From assembly GCA_963763485.1 (NCBI GenBank), contig CAVXOW010000006.1:310001-374000 (forward strand): 64,000 nucleotides of DNA, read 5' to 3'. The stretch comes from CAWCKS01 sp963763485 (GTDB lineage: Bacteria; Pseudomonadota; Alphaproteobacteria; Rhizobiales; Xanthobacteraceae). Below the pieces are notes generated by a model, which saw nothing but the letters and a program-made list of their open reading frames with translations, had not been told where the DNA came from and made no database searches. Numbering within the stretch: position 1 is the first letter of the stretch; each line of letters starts with the position of its first letter. A program made the position numbers and the translations under genes. This document shows positions 17,967-29,284 of this stretch, piece after piece.

Positions 17967-18442
17967 CCCGCGTCAGAGTCCTGCTCTCGGAATTGGTCGT
18001 GACGGCGTGTAGCGAGGTTCGAACGGCACCTGAAAATCTTCTCGAATGATCGAAAGAATCCAACCGAGTCTGTGATTTAACTCACGGAAGCCCCCTCTCA
18101 AAGCGGCTTCCGAAACCACGGTTAGCGATCCACAGCGGGCCGCTGATGTGGACACCGCAACCTCTATCGCTCACGGCCGCAACCATAGATGGAACCGCCA
18201 CGAAAATCGCCATTTTGGCGGTAAATCAACGGTTTAGTAAGTGAAACCGCCGGTTTTCCGATACCAAACCTAAAGGCTTTGCCCGTAACTTCGCCAGTCA
18301 ATTCCAGGGGCTGAGGCTGGGAACTGGCGCACGCCGCGGCGCCGGCCCCGCGCTGACGCAACGCTCTATCGCGCGAAGGCGGCCGACCGCAATCGGGTGC
18401 CGGTGGGATAAAGCAGATTTATTGCCCGAAGGTTCTCTATAG
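17967..18442. other. 476-bp divergent intergenic region between the ECF sigma gene and the DUF2336 gene
   Basis: No gene is seen. It must hold promoters for both divergent genes. It contains a perfect 8-bp hairpin, CGGAAGCC (18085-18092) with GGCTTCCG (18105-18112), and several short GCCGGTTT/AACGG-type inverted segments around 18195-18260. A clear GGAAC/GTT-type ECF promoter was looked for and not found. Confidence 0.5.
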
Positions 18443-19540
18443 ATGAGATCAGCCGCCGCAAATGCCGCAAAGGTTCTCGATCAGCTCGAGGACTCGCTGT
18501 CGTATGGCACCGTCGAGCGGCGCGTCGAGACCTTGCGCAAGATCACCGACCTTTTTCTCATCAACGCGTCGAACTATACCGACGAAGCCACCGCTGTTTT
18601 TGATGACGTGTTCCAGGTGCTGGTGTGCAAGATCGAGATCTCGGCCAAGATGCTGCTATCGCAGCGTCTCGCTCCTATCGCCTCGGCACCGCCGCGCATC
18701 GTGCACACACTGGCCTTCGACGACGTGATCGATATCGCCGGCCCCATGCTGACGCAGTCCGAGCGGCTGACCGACCAGATGCTGGTCGAGAACGCCATGA
18801 GCAAGAGTCAGGTGCATCTGCTCGCAATTTCCAGGCGCAGGCGGTTGTCGTCCGTCATCACCGACGTGCTCGTGGACCGCGGCGACAGCAGTGTCGTCAA
18901 CTCCGTCGTCGCCAATCTCGGCGCCGAATTCTCCGAGAACGGTTACACCCGTCTGCTCGAGCTTGCCGAACGCGACGATGACCTCGCCACGTGCTTCGGA
19001 ACGCGGCCGTCGATCCCGCGCCACCATTTCGTCAAGCTGCTGTCGCGCGCCTCGGGCACCGTGCGCTCGCGGCTGCGGGCGCTCAATTCAGAAGCCAAAT
19101 CGGAAGTCGAAGCGGCCGTAAACCAGGCTGCCATGGCCGCCTCCAACCGCTCAGCGATCGAGAGCGCCAGCATGGTGGCGGCGCTTCGGCTGGTCGAGGG
19201 GCTGCATCACGACGGTAAACTCACCGCCGATCGCATCGCCGAATTCGCCGACGCCGGCAAATTCGAGGAAACCAATGCGTCGCTGGCGCTGCTTGCCAAC
19301 GTTCCGGTCGCGCTGGTCGAGAACATGATGGTGACGTCACAATCGGAAGGCGTGATGATCCTGACCAAGGTCGCCGACTTGCCGTGGCCGGTGGTGCAGG
19401 CGGTGCTCAACATGCGCACCAGATTGTCCGGCGCGCCGGCCCTCGACCTCAACTTCTGCCGCGTCAGCTATAACCGCCTGAAAGTCGCGACCGCGCAGCA
19501 GGTCCTGCGCTTCCACCGCATGCGGTTGAAGAGCAGTTGA
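18443..19540 (+). CDS. DUF2336 domain-containing protein
   Basis: 365-residue, mostly helical cytosolic protein with HEAT-like helical pairs; the whole length fits DUF2336 ('YTDEATAVFDDVFQVLVCKI', 'QSERLTDQMLVENAMSKSQ', 'TDVLVDRGDSSVVNSVVANL' are typical segments). From memory, DUF2336 proteins in alphaproteobacteria include regulators acting near GGDEF or stress pathways, but no activity can be assigned here. It reads alone on the plus strand, divergent from the ECF sigma gene, and ends 16 nt before a convergent dehydrogenase gene. Confidence 0.8.
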   Translation: MRSAAANAAKVLDQLEDSLSYGTVERRVETLRKITDLFLINASNYTDEATAVFDDVFQVLVCKIEISAKMLLSQRLAPIASAPPRIVHTLAFDDVIDIAGPMLTQSERLTDQMLVENAMSKSQVHLLAISRRRRLSSVITDVLVDRGDSSVVNSVVANLGAEFSENGYTRLLELAERDDDLATCFGTRPSIPRHHFVKLLSRASGTVRSRLRALNSEAKSEVEAAVNQAAMAASNRSAIESASMVAALRLVEGLHHDGKLTADRIAEFADAGKFEETNASLALLANVPVALVENMMVTSQSEGVMILTKVADLPWPVVQAVLNMRTRLSGAPALDLNFCRVSYNRLKVATAQQVLRFHRMRLKSS

Positions 19541-19556
19541 CGAGAGCCTGCCCGGC

Positions 19557-20336
19557 TCAGGCGTTTCGCGCCATCAACCCACCATCCACCGGGATCACCG
19601 CGCCGGTGAGGAATGACGCTGCCGGCAGGCACAGGCTCAGCGTCATGTGCGCGACCTCTTCGGGATCGCCGTACCGGCGCAATGCGGTGCGCCGCTTGGC
19701 GTAGATCGCTTTGTGCTCCTCGCTGATGCGATCCGTCATGGCGGTCCGGATTGGCCCCGGGCAGATGCAATTGACGGTGATGCCTTCGGGCCCCAATTCG
19801 ACCGCGAGCGACCGCGTCAGGCCGGTGACACCTGCTTTCGCCGCGGAATATGGACTATGCAGCGCGGTCGCACCGAGCGCCTCGGTCGAGGCGATGTTGA
19901 CGATGCGCGGATGTTTCGACTTGCGCAGGAAAGGCAGCGCCGCGCGGATGATGCGCGGATGTGCCGTGAGCAGAACTGCGATGTTGCGTTCCCACAAGGC
20001 ATCGTAGCCATCGCCATCGATCGCCGAGGTGCCGGAGATGCCGGCGTTGTTGACGACGATGTCGAGGCCGCCAAACTCGGCGGCGACCGCAGGAATCACT
20101 GACTTGATTTCGGTTGCGCTGCCGACATCGAGCTTCCAGGCCTTGGCCTGCTGGCCCCTGGCGCGCAACTCGGCGGCGACCGCTTCGGCACCTTCGGCGT
20201 TGAAATCGGTGGCAGCGACGACGGCGCCTTCCGCGGCGAACACGCGCGCCGTCGCGCGGCCCATACCGCTCGCCGCGCCAGTGACGAGCACGCGCGAGCC
20301 CTTGACCGAGCGGCTCAGTTCCTTGAACTCGGACAT
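19557..20336 (-). CDS. SDR-family NAD(P)-dependent oxidoreductase
   Basis: 259 residues, classical short-chain dehydrogenase. Cofactor motif 'VTGAASGMGRATARVFAAEG', 'NNAGISG', catalytic Ser in 'NIASTEA', Tyr-x3-Lys in 'YSAAKAGVTG', and C-terminal 'CLPAASFLTGAVIPVDGG'. The acidic residue after strand 2 ('VAATDFNAEG') suggests NAD preference. Substrate unknown. It starts at ATG 20336; the NiCoT gene upstream on the same strand ends 34 nt before it, so they may be co-transcribed. Confidence 0.9.
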   Translation of the reverse strand: MSEFKELSRSVKGSRVLVTGAASGMGRATARVFAAEGAVVAATDFNAEGAEAVAAELRARGQQAKAWKLDVGSATEIKSVIPAVAAEFGGLDIVVNNAGISGTSAIDGDGYDALWERNIAVLLTAHPRIIRAALPFLRKSKHPRIVNIASTEALGATALHSPYSAAKAGVTGLTRSLAVELGPEGITVNCICPGPIRTAMTDRISEEHKAIYAKRRTALRRYGDPEEVAHMTLSLCLPAASFLTGAVIPVDGGLMARNA

Positions 20337-20370
20337 GACGTTCCTCCGATTTTGTTTGACCAGTCAACGC

Positions 20371-21420
20371 TCAGGCGCGCTCGCCGTGTCGTGCGTAACC
20401 ACTCGCGTGGTAGATCACCAAAGACACGATCCAGCTTGCGACAAACAACGCCACGATGCCGTAGCCGAGCATACCGAAGTTTGCATTGAGGCCGGAAATC
20501 CAGCCCCAGAAATTGCCTTCGAGTCCGAAGTGACCAGCCAGCAGCCCAAGCGTCTCAACTCCGCCGATGACCAGTGCGACCAGCACCGAGATCGTAGTGA
20601 TCGTGAGATTATAAAAGAGCTTGCGGATCGGATTGCGATAGGCCCAGCCATAAGCGCCGAGCATAAGAACACCATCGAGCGTATCGACCAGCGCCATTCC
20701 AGCCGCAAACAACGACGGAAAGATCAGGATCGCCCAATTCGGCACGAGATGCGACGCCTCCGTCGACACACCGAACAGGCTGACCTCGCTTGCCGTCTCA
20801 AAGCCGAGGGCGAACAGGAGGCCGATCGGAAATAGATGCCAGCTCCGCTGGACCAGTTTGAACAGGGGGCGGAACAATCGCGCGAGCCAACCACGTTGCT
20901 GGAGCAATGCTTCGACGTCTTCGTCGCGGACCTGTCCGCCACGCCTGACGTGCTGCAACGCGCGGTATACGCCGCCCAGCACGACGAAGTTGGCAATCGC
21001 GATGGCAAACAGAAACAGCGCGGACGCCAGCGTGCCGATAACGCCGCCGACCTCACGATAGTCGGCAAAGCGCTCCATCAGCGAGTTCGCCGCGGTCGCG
21101 ACGGCGAGCGATGCCACGAGAACAACGGCCGAATGCCCTAGCGCGAAGAAGAAGCCCACAGCGACCGGCCGCTGGCGCTCCTGCATCAGCTTGCGCGTCA
21201 CGTTGTCGATCGCCGCGATGTGGTCGGCGTCGAGCGCGTGGCGCAAGCCCAGACTGTACGCCAGTACGGCCATGCCGATCAGCACGGGCTGACCGGCGAA
21301 CGCTGTAAGCGCCCAGATCCAGGCACCGATGTTGGCGACTGCAAGCAGCGAAAAAATACCGATCAGCCTGCGGCGAAAGCTAATCGCATCGGCGTCAAAG
21401 GTCTCACTCTCTGTCGACAT
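20371..21420 (-). CDS. NiCoT-family nickel/cobalt permease (HoxN/NixA-like)
   Basis: 349 residues with about 8 membrane helices. The family signature in helix 2 is 'LGLRHALDADHIAAIDNVTR', followed by 'GFFFALGHSAVV' and 'LLFALGFETASEVSLF', the Ni/Co-selectivity motifs. It imports Ni2+ or Co2+ at high affinity. I start at ATG 21420 ('MSTESETF'); ten upstream codons are open but weaker. No cobalamin riboswitch or nickel-gene neighbour is seen here. The only candidate nickel enzyme in the window is the guanidine-hydrolase-like protein near 3 kb, so a functional link is speculative. Confidence 0.9.
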   Translation of the reverse strand: MSTESETFDADAISFRRRLIGIFSLLAVANIGAWIWALTAFAGQPVLIGMAVLAYSLGLRHALDADHIAAIDNVTRKLMQERQRPVAVGFFFALGHSAVVLVASLAVATAANSLMERFADYREVGGVIGTLASALFLFAIAIANFVVLGGVYRALQHVRRGGQVRDEDVEALLQQRGWLARLFRPLFKLVQRSWHLFPIGLLFALGFETASEVSLFGVSTEASHLVPNWAILIFPSLFAAGMALVDTLDGVLMLGAYGWAYRNPIRKLFYNLTITTISVLVALVIGGVETLGLLAGHFGLEGNFWGWISGLNANFGMLGYGIVALFVASWIVSLVIYHASGYARHGERA

Positions 21421-21439
21421 CAAACCTAACATCCGTGCT

Positions 21440-21964
21440 TCACACCGCATCCGCCGCCGGCTGCATGTCCACGGCGAACGTTTCCAGGAACTTTGAGGTC
21501 ATGATGTAGAAGCCAATCGACAATTGCAACTCGATCAGCGCCGCGGGGGAAAGCTTTGCGGCGATGGCATTGAAGGTCGCGTCGGATGGAGACTTCATGG
21601 TCACGACCTCGTCGGTGAAGGCCAGCGCCGCATGCTGCACATCGTTGAAGCAGGTCGCAGCCTTCCAGTTCTCCAGCGCCGCGTTCTGTTCGTCGGTAAC
21701 GCCGACGCCCTTGCCGATACGCTTGTGCGCCACAACCTCGTAAGGCGCCTGGCAGAGAATGCCGGTGCGGGTGATCGCAAGCTCGCGGACGACGGGATCG
21801 AGCTCGCCCTTGAAGCGGATGGCATTGCCGAGGCGGCAATATTGCTCGAAATAACTCGGCGAGTGCGACATCATGCGGAAGATGTTGGCATTGCGGTTCT
21901 TGCCGAGGATCTCGCGGGTGCGCTCATTTGCCTTTGCGGGATCGGCGTAGTCGATTCGGGCCAT
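21440..21964 (-). CDS. carboxymuconolactone decarboxylase (AhpD-like) family protein
   Basis: 174 residues with the CMD fold: 'DPVVRELAITRTGILCQAPY', 'EVVAHKRIGKGVG' and 'FTDEVVTMK'. AhpD-type members use Cys-x2-Cys-x3-His; here only one Cys ('ILCQAPYEVVAH') is present, so a disulfide peroxidase role is unlikely and a decarboxylase or dehydrochlorinase-like role is more plausible. It lies 20 nt upstream of the NiCoT start on the same strand and is divergent from a dehydrogenase gene. Confidence 0.82.
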   Translation of the reverse strand: MARIDYADPAKANERTREILGKNRNANIFRMMSHSPSYFEQYCRLGNAIRFKGELDPVVRELAITRTGILCQAPYEVVAHKRIGKGVGVTDEQNAALENWKAATCFNDVQHAALAFTDEVVTMKSPSDATFNAIAAKLSPAALIELQLSIGFYIMTSKFLETFAVDMQPAADAV

Positions 21965-22028
21965 TGCTCTCGTCCTCGAATTCTTGATTATGTTGTTGGC
22001 TTACGAAAAATCGGGTGCGGAGACTTCA

Positions 22029-22764
22029 ATGAACGAACTTGATTTTGGCGGCAAGACCGTTCTGGTGGTGGGCGGCTCGAGCGGGATCGGCAACGGCATC
22101 GCGCAGGCCTTTCGCACCCATGGCGCAATCGTGCATGTCTGCGGCACCCGCGCCCTGGCGTCCGACTATCGCAAAGATGACGGCTCCGACCTCGACGGCC
22201 TTCACTATACCCAGCTCGACGTCAGCTCCCCGCAGGCGATCGAAGCGGCGAGCTTTCCATTCGATCGGCTTGACGTTCTCGTGCAGTCGCAGGGCGCGGT
22301 GCTCTACAAACGCGCCGAGTTCAAGATGGATGGCTTTCGCAAGGTCATGGAAGTCAACCTGATGAGCCTGATGGCTTGCGCGGAGAAATTTCATGAGATG
22401 CTGAGAGCAAGCAAAGGTGCACTGATCATCGTCAGTTCGACCGCGGCCTATCACGCGACCAAGGGCAATCCCGCTTACAACGCCTCGAAGGCTGGTGCGG
22501 TCGGGCCTGGTGCGGACGCTCGCGCAGGCCTGGGCCGACGACGGCATTCGCGTCAACGGCATCGCGCCGGGACTGGTCGACACCAAGTTGACCAAGGTGA
22601 CCACGGAAAATCCGCAACGCCTCGCCGGCGCGTTGGCGACCATTCCGATGAAGCGTCTGGGGACGCCGGCGGACATGGCCGGTGCCGCGCTGTTTCTTGC
22701 CTCGCCGCTGTCGGCCTATGTGCTGGGGCAGACCATCGTCGTCGATGGCGGGCTGTTGCTCTGA
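22029..22764 (+). pseudogene. SDR-family oxidoreductase, single frameshift
   Basis: Short-chain dehydrogenase of about 244 residues if repaired. The N-terminus is 'TVLVVGGSSGIGNGIAQAF', the catalytic region 'IIVSSTAAYHATKGNPAYN' with Tyr-x3-Lys in 'YNASKAG', then after a frame change 'LVRTLAQAWADDGIRVNGIA' and '..SAYVLGQTIVVDGGLLL'. One extra C in the CC pair at 22506-22507 breaks the frame exactly after the catalytic Lys. Everything after it is conserved, so this may be a base-call error. I start at ATG 22029. Confidence 0.85.
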
Positions 22765-22777
22765 AGCTGCGTCGGCA

Positions 22778-23416
22778 TCAGATCCGCAGTACCCGTGAGC
22801 CCGCGGCGGCGCCGACCGCCGTCAATCCGGCGATCCCGATCGAATACCAGGTCGCAACGAACAGCGGGGAATCGTCCGTGCAGTGTGCGGCATAGACGGT
22901 CGCCGCCAGTCCGCCACTCATCAATCCCGCCACCGCCCCCGACAGGGCCGGCCGGGTCGCCGCGCCCTGGCGCAGGCCGATCAAGGCGGCGACCAGCAGC
23001 GGCAATGCCATCGCCGGAATTGCGGTCATGCAAACGCGCGAGTTAGTGCCGACCAGGCGTTCCGACCAGCTTGTGCTTTGTGGCATCGTCAGGTCGAAGG
23101 CAATTCCGGCCGAGAGCAAGGCAACCGGCACAAGAAATAGCCAGGCGCGACCGCCGAGCGCGGTACCCGGCCGCGATAGCGGCATAACGACCAGTATCGC
23201 GGAGATCGCGAGCGCGAGCGTCACGGCAAATTTCAGGTCGAAGAACGGGTTATGGGTGGCGAACGTGAAGTCGGGCCGCACTCCCAGCGCCATCAGGAAG
23301 ATCGCGAGCGAAATCGGCGCGGCAGCCACCAGCGCGATCAACAGCGCCGCGCCCGTTGCGGTCGCGCGCCAGTCATTGTCCTCCGCCAGCGTCCGAATGA
23401 GGTCATCCGTCTTCAT
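22778..23416 (-). CDS. nrsF: NrsF-family (DUF1109) membrane anti-sigma factor
   Basis: 212 residues with six membrane segments, for example 'GAALLIALVAAAPISLAIFL' and 'FAVTLALAISAILVVMPL'. N-terminal 'MKTDDLIRTLAEDN' and the Cys residues near 'SRVCMTAIPAMALPLLVAAL' and 'YAAHCTDDSPLFVATWY' match NrsF, which in Caulobacter senses heavy metals through periplasmic Cys and holds SigF. The ATG at 23416 is 2 nt after the sigma stop; a TTG at 23422 is possible. Confidence 0.85.
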   Translation of the reverse strand: MKTDDLIRTLAEDNDWRATATGAALLIALVAAAPISLAIFLMALGVRPDFTFATHNPFFDLKFAVTLALAISAILVVMPLSRPGTALGGRAWLFLVPVALLSAGIAFDLTMPQSTSWSERLVGTNSRVCMTAIPAMALPLLVAALIGLRQGAATRPALSGAVAGLMSGGLAATVYAAHCTDDSPLFVATWYSIGIAGLTAVGAAAGSRVLRI

Positions 23417-23418
23417 GC

Positions 23419-23976
23419 TCAATCCCCCGTGAGCTTCGCGGCAAGGCTGGCGAGCCCGCGATGCAACGCCACCCGCACCGCGCCTTCGCTCATGGCAAAC
23501 TTGGCGGCGGTCTCCTTGATCGAAGCACTGTCGACCGCGATCGAACGCACCACGTCGCGCTGCCTCTCCGGCAGGCCGGCGAGATGCTGGTCGACCTCGC
23601 GGGTACTGGCGGTTTCCTTCTCGGGTTCTCCGGGCAGGATGTCGGCGAACTCATCGATATCGACGAACACCCGCCGCCCCTTGCGGCGCAAGGTGTCGAT
23701 CAGCTTGTTGCGCGCAATGGCGAACAGCCACGGTCCAAATGGCGCGGTCGGATCCCAAGTGTGCCGTTTCAGATGCACAGCAAGCAAAATCTCCTGCACG
23801 ATATCCTCGCTCGAATCGGCCGGCTGCCCGGCTCGCGCCAGGCCGCGCTGTGCGGTCGCCCTCAAGACCGGCGTGATCGCCTTGAGCAGCCGATGGTAGG
23901 CCGCGCCGTCGCCGGCAACGGCCTGCCGCATCAACTCGGTCCACTCACTGACCTGCTCCCGCACGCGCCCGCTCAT
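23419..23976 (-). CDS. sigF: ECF sigma factor, SigF-like, paired with NrsF
   Basis: 185 residues. Region 2 includes 'DSSEDIVQEILLAVHLKRHT' and 'FGPWLFAIARNKLIDTLRRK'; region 4 includes 'LPERQRDVVRSIAVDSASI' and 'MSEGAVRVALHRGLASLAAK'. Together with the following NrsF gene this is the alphaproteobacterial SigF-NrsF module, which in Caulobacter responds to chromate and cadmium and switches on envelope and oxidative-stress genes. The symbol follows that family; the regulon here is not known. Confidence 0.88.
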   Translation of the reverse strand: MSGRVREQVSEWTELMRQAVAGDGAAYHRLLKAITPVLRATAQRGLARAGQPADSSEDIVQEILLAVHLKRHTWDPTAPFGPWLFAIARNKLIDTLRRKGRRVFVDIDEFADILPGEPEKETASTREVDQHLAGLPERQRDVVRSIAVDSASIKETAAKFAMSEGAVRVALHRGLASLAAKLTGD

Positions 23977-24212
23977 CCCCTATTCGTTCGCAGGAACCCG
24001 TTGTTACGCCGGGGGTCCGGATTCGTCCAATTCGACGGTTTTTCACGCCCTTGGACAATGAACGGTGCCTCACATTGCGCACTGGACCGCCAAGTTTTTG
24101 CCTTGTGCTGAACCAAATTTTTCGCGGTTCGGCCCCTTTGTGGTCATGGCGGCAGCGTCCCTTTCGGTCGGGTGGATTTCAAGTGGGACCTTGGCATTTT
24201 GGGGAGACTGCC

Positions 24213-24804
24213 ATGAAACATCGGGCGATTGGGCGCCTGGCTGCCATTGCGTTGACCGGAGTTTTCGTTTTCGCGGCGGTACCGGCCTTCGCCGCGTGCA
24301 ATGGCGACAAATGCGCCGACGGCAGCTCGGCAATATCGAAAAAGCATTTTAAGAGGATCCATGTCGCGCATCGCCGTCAGCATGGCGACGACGACGAAGT
24401 CGCAAACAGCGACCGGCGCGATTCGGCGAAAGAATCAAGCCAAGGTCGACGCCAAGCCCAATACATTGCCGTCCGATGTCGCAGACGCTCGTGCGCAAAT
24501 GAGCTCCGACGACGTCAAGTGGCCAGGCCAGCGGCCCAGGCGACTGCCGAGGCGGCAACGCCCGCTGCGCAAGACCCGGCGGTCCAGGTCGTCAACGCCG
24601 ATGAACTGAACGACCTCGACAAGGCCGCGACCGACGTCACCGCAGCCGCTGCCGAAGCTGCCGCCCTCGATCGCCAATAGTCGCGCCGAAATGCGCTTCG
24701 AAAGTCCCACGACCTGGGCGCAGACCTCGACCATCGGCAAGGCTTTCATTGCCTTCGGCGTGATGCTGACGCTGGCGTCGGCCGCGCGCATGTTCATGGC
24801 CTAG
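24213..24804 (+). pseudogene. small exported protein, frameshifted
   Basis: ATG follows GGGGAG. The signal peptide is 'IGRLAAIALTGVFVFAAVPA' with a cut near AFA-A, followed by 'CNGDKCADG'. The reading then moves frame near 24350 ('QAKVDAKPNTLPSDVADARA'), back near 24530 ('QVVNADELNDLDKAATDV'), and again near 24668. The last segment has a C-terminal hydrophobic helix ('GKAFIAFGVMLTLASAARMF') ending at TAG 24802. Each segment looks protein-like (Ala-rich, no stops), so I read one gene of about 196 residues with three indels. No family recognised. It follows the SigF-NrsF pair divergently and might belong to its regulon. Confidence 0.55.
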
Positions 24805-24912
24805 CCACTCGATCATCCTATTGTCGCCAGGGGCGCGCGCCGCACGCCCTTGCGCGCGCCCGAGCCGGCGGGCACATTCCCTCGCAATTACGTCCAGATT
24901 TTGCGAGGAGCC

Positions 24913-25692
24913 ATGGCGACTTACGAACACATCCTCACGGAAATGAAGGGTGCCGTCGGCATCCTCAAACTGAACCGGCCGAAGATGCTGAATGCGCTGT
25001 CGTTCAGCGTGTTCAAGGAGATCGGCCAGGCCGTCGACGCCTTTGAAGCGGACGACGCCATTGCAGCCATTGTCGTGACCGGCGACGCGCGAGCTTTCGC
25101 GGCCGGCGCCGATATCAAGGAGATGCAGCCGAAGGGCTACATCGACATGTTCTCGGCGGACTTCATCGCGCAAGGCGCCTACCGCATCACCCAATGCCGC
25201 AAGCCGACCATTGCGGCAGTCGCCGGTTTTGCGCTCGGCGGCGGTTGCGAGCTCGCCATGATGTGCGACATCATCATTGCGGCCGACACCGCGAAGTTCG
25301 GCCAGCCCGAAATCACACTTGGCACGATTCCCGGCCTCGGTGGCACCCAGCGCCTGACCCGCGCGGTCGGAAAGTCGAAGGCGATGGATCTCTGCCTCAC
25401 CGGCCGCATGATGGACGCGGCCGAGGCCGAGCGCTCCGGCCTCGTCAGTCGCATCGTGCCGGCCGACAAGCTGATGGATGAAGCGATCGCGATCGCTGAA
25501 AAACTTGCCTCGCTGTCGCGGCCGGCAGTCGCAGCTGCGAAGGAGGCGGTCAATCGCGCCTACGAGACGACACTCAGCGAAGGCCTGAGCGCCGAACGCA
25601 ACCTGTTCCACGGCACCTTTGCGCTGGAGGATCGCTCCGAGGGCATGGCCGCGTTCATCGCAAAGCGCCCGCCGGCGTTCAAGAACAGGTAG
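24913..25692 (+). CDS. enoyl-CoA hydratase
   Basis: Crotonase-fold protein of 259 residues. Oxyanion-hole segments are 'ARAFAAGADIKEM' and 'ALGGGCELAMMCDIIIA'; the two catalytic Glu are in 'GGGCELAM' and 'PEITLGTIPGLGGTQRLTR'. All match the FadB/PaaF-like hydratases, so hydration of short-chain 2-enoyl-CoA is likely. I start at ATG 24913 after GAGGAG. It converges on the acetyl-CoA hydrolase gene, 16 nt apart. Confidence 0.92.
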   Translation: MATYEHILTEMKGAVGILKLNRPKMLNALSFSVFKEIGQAVDAFEADDAIAAIVVTGDARAFAAGADIKEMQPKGYIDMFSADFIAQGAYRITQCRKPTIAAVAGFALGGGCELAMMCDIIIAADTAKFGQPEITLGTIPGLGGTQRLTRAVGKSKAMDLCLTGRMMDAAEAERSGLVSRIVPADKLMDEAIAIAEKLASLSRPAVAAAKEAVNRAYETTLSEGLSAERNLFHGTFALEDRSEGMAAFIAKRPPAFKNR

Positions 25693-25708
25693 GGCTTGCT
25701 TTACCGAA

Positions 25709-27562
<1,854 letters not shown>

Positions 27563-27571
27563 CGGCGCGGG

Positions 27572-28585
27572 CTAAACGGTGCCGACGGGCGTCACCGGCG
27601 AGCCGACCGCGCCAGTCAGGCGCAACGGCGGCGCAGTCAGCATGAAATGGCTGCGCCGCTGAGCGCGCAGATGTTCGGCCAGCTCGGTGAAATACCAGAG
27701 CTCTCCGAGCGGAATGCCGCGCCTGAACAGACAGTGCTGATGCAGTGGCAGCCGATGGGATGCATTTTCGTCCGGTGTCGCCTCCATCTTCTCGACCGCG
27801 AAATTGTCGGCGCACAGCGCCGATACTTTTTTCTCAGTGAGCCAGTTGTGGAGCGCGCTGTCGCTGCCCTTCAACGCCGTGCACATGTGATGCAGGCGAT
27901 CGGGGTCCGGTTTGCGTTCCATCTTGAGGAGCTCGGCGCCGAAACCGGTATGGATGCAGACCATGTCGCCCGGCTCGACGGTGACGCCGTCATGGATCAT
28001 GACATTCTGCATCTCCTCGAAGGTTACGGTCTTCTCGGCCCGGCCGAAATGCTTCTCGAGGTCGACCATGACGCCGCGGCTCTGGATTGCTTTCACCGCG
28101 AAGCGGTCGATACCAAGCGTCATTGCATAGTTGTCGCCGCGCGCCTCCGGCGGCAGCACGTCAATGCCGGCGCGATAGCCGTTGTAGAAGCACGGCACGT
28201 CCTTGCCGTCGTCATTGAGGTCGAAGGTCGAGCCGACATGGGCAAAGCTGTCCCACTGCGTCGAGTATTGCGTGCACATCAAGACCTGGTCGTCGCACAC
28301 GATGTCGCAGAACATGTGGGTGCGGAAGCGCGCCTGCGAATTGAACACCGGCGTGCCGTCGCGCTCGGTCGGTTTCAGGGTCGGCGGAAAGCGGATCGGC
28401 GCCAGCGACCGGCCGCCGGGATAGTCGAGCGGCAGGCTCAGACAGAACGAGCGGCCTTCGCGGATCTCGCGGGCGGCGCGGAGCACCGCTGAAGCGTCGA
28501 TATAATTGAGGCTGCCGATCTGGTCGTCGTCGCCAAACTCACCCCAATTCGAACCCTCCGGCCGGCGCTTCCAACGTCTTGTCAT
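27572..28585 (-). CDS. cyclase-family (kynurenine formamidase-like) metal hydrolase
   Basis: 337 residues, PF04199 cyclase family. The usual H-x-G-T-H-x-D-x-P motif takes the variant form 'YSTQWDSFAHVGS', with further conserved parts 'EPGDMVCIHTGFGAELL' and 'LCADNFAVEKME'. These enzymes use a divalent metal to open cyclic amides or esters. I start at ATG 28585; the open frame continues 62 codons upstream without protein character. It is first in an operon with the acetyl-CoA hydrolase gene. Confidence 0.82.
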   Translation of the reverse strand: MTRRWKRRPEGSNWGEFGDDDQIGSLNYIDASAVLRAAREIREGRSFCLSLPLDYPGGRSLAPIRFPPTLKPTERDGTPVFNSQARFRTHMFCDIVCDDQVLMCTQYSTQWDSFAHVGSTFDLNDDGKDVPCFYNGYRAGIDVLPPEARGDNYAMTLGIDRFAVKAIQSRGVMVDLEKHFGRAEKTVTFEEMQNVMIHDGVTVEPGDMVCIHTGFGAELLKMERKPDPDRLHHMCTALKGSDSALHNWLTEKKVSALCADNFAVEKMEATPDENASHRLPLHQHCLFRRGIPLGELWYFTELAEHLRAQRRSHFMLTAPPLRLTGAVGSPVTPVGTV

Positions 28586-29284
28586 TTGCGGTCCCCGGTA
28601 TCTGCTCAACGTTGCGTGAGCGTTGGACGAATGGGTTCGGACTGTGTCTGGCCGGCAACGATCGGCGCATGCGTGTCGCGTCTCTTCAGCACGGGCGCCT
28701 ATGGGAAATGTCGCATACCGCTTTGAGCGGTCAAGCGCATACACCGTGCGGGCATCTCGACGCCGGACCACGACATATCGGACCTCGGGCCGGTCTCATT
28801 TCAGCGCGACCACCGGCAGCTCACAAGCTGCTGATCGTGCGGAGATTTTCGCCCGATTTTGCGGGGTTTTGCGAAGCGAATTGATGCGCGAGCGTCATAG
28901 GTTCTCAGGGTCGTCTCTGCGATAGCGAAGACGACTTGCCGAGTGAACATGCGAAATCCTCCGGCGGCACGATGTGCCCGAGGTTTGCCCTTGTCTTCGC
29001 GCACTCCAAAAGATAAGAGGGCGCAGGGAAAGCCGGATGACATCCGCACCCGCAGCCTCGCGCGCAAATAGATAGAACTGCGAAACGAGCTTCATTCACC
29101 ACAGGATCAGCCGACATCCGGCTCTCCCTGCACGATGAACTCCGCGGCATCAGCGATGCCGTCCTGCCCATCGTTTCCAGCCCGCGTTCGCCAGCGATCG
29201 CGACCCGCCCCTCTGCAGGCTGGACGGTCCATACCTTACGCTAGATGCCGTCTTCCGTCAAGTGAAACTGTCTGGTGAAGCAAG
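28586..29284. repeat. 699-bp intergenic region with sequence like a dispersed Bradyrhizobium repeat
   Basis: No convincing gene. The part at about 28905-29150 encodes, in one minus-strand frame, a short peptide of a type often mis-called as a protein in Bradyrhizobium intergenic repeats ('IRLSLRPLIFWSARRQG'), and the DNA has a simple G/A-rich 'gcgaagacgacttgcc' style. From memory this text recurs in many Bradyrhizobium genomes. It lies upstream of the cyclase operon and should hold its promoter. Confidence 0.4.

Noticed and set aside
23977..24060. GTAAC...CGAA element as a SigF promoter
   Set aside because: The spacer is 15 nt rather than the expected 16, and it would give an almost leaderless transcript; not strong enough to list.
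28895..29171. Small minus-strand peptides in the 28.6-29.3 kb gap as genes
   Set aside because: They look like the short false proteins called in dispersed intergenic repeats and have no supporting start site.
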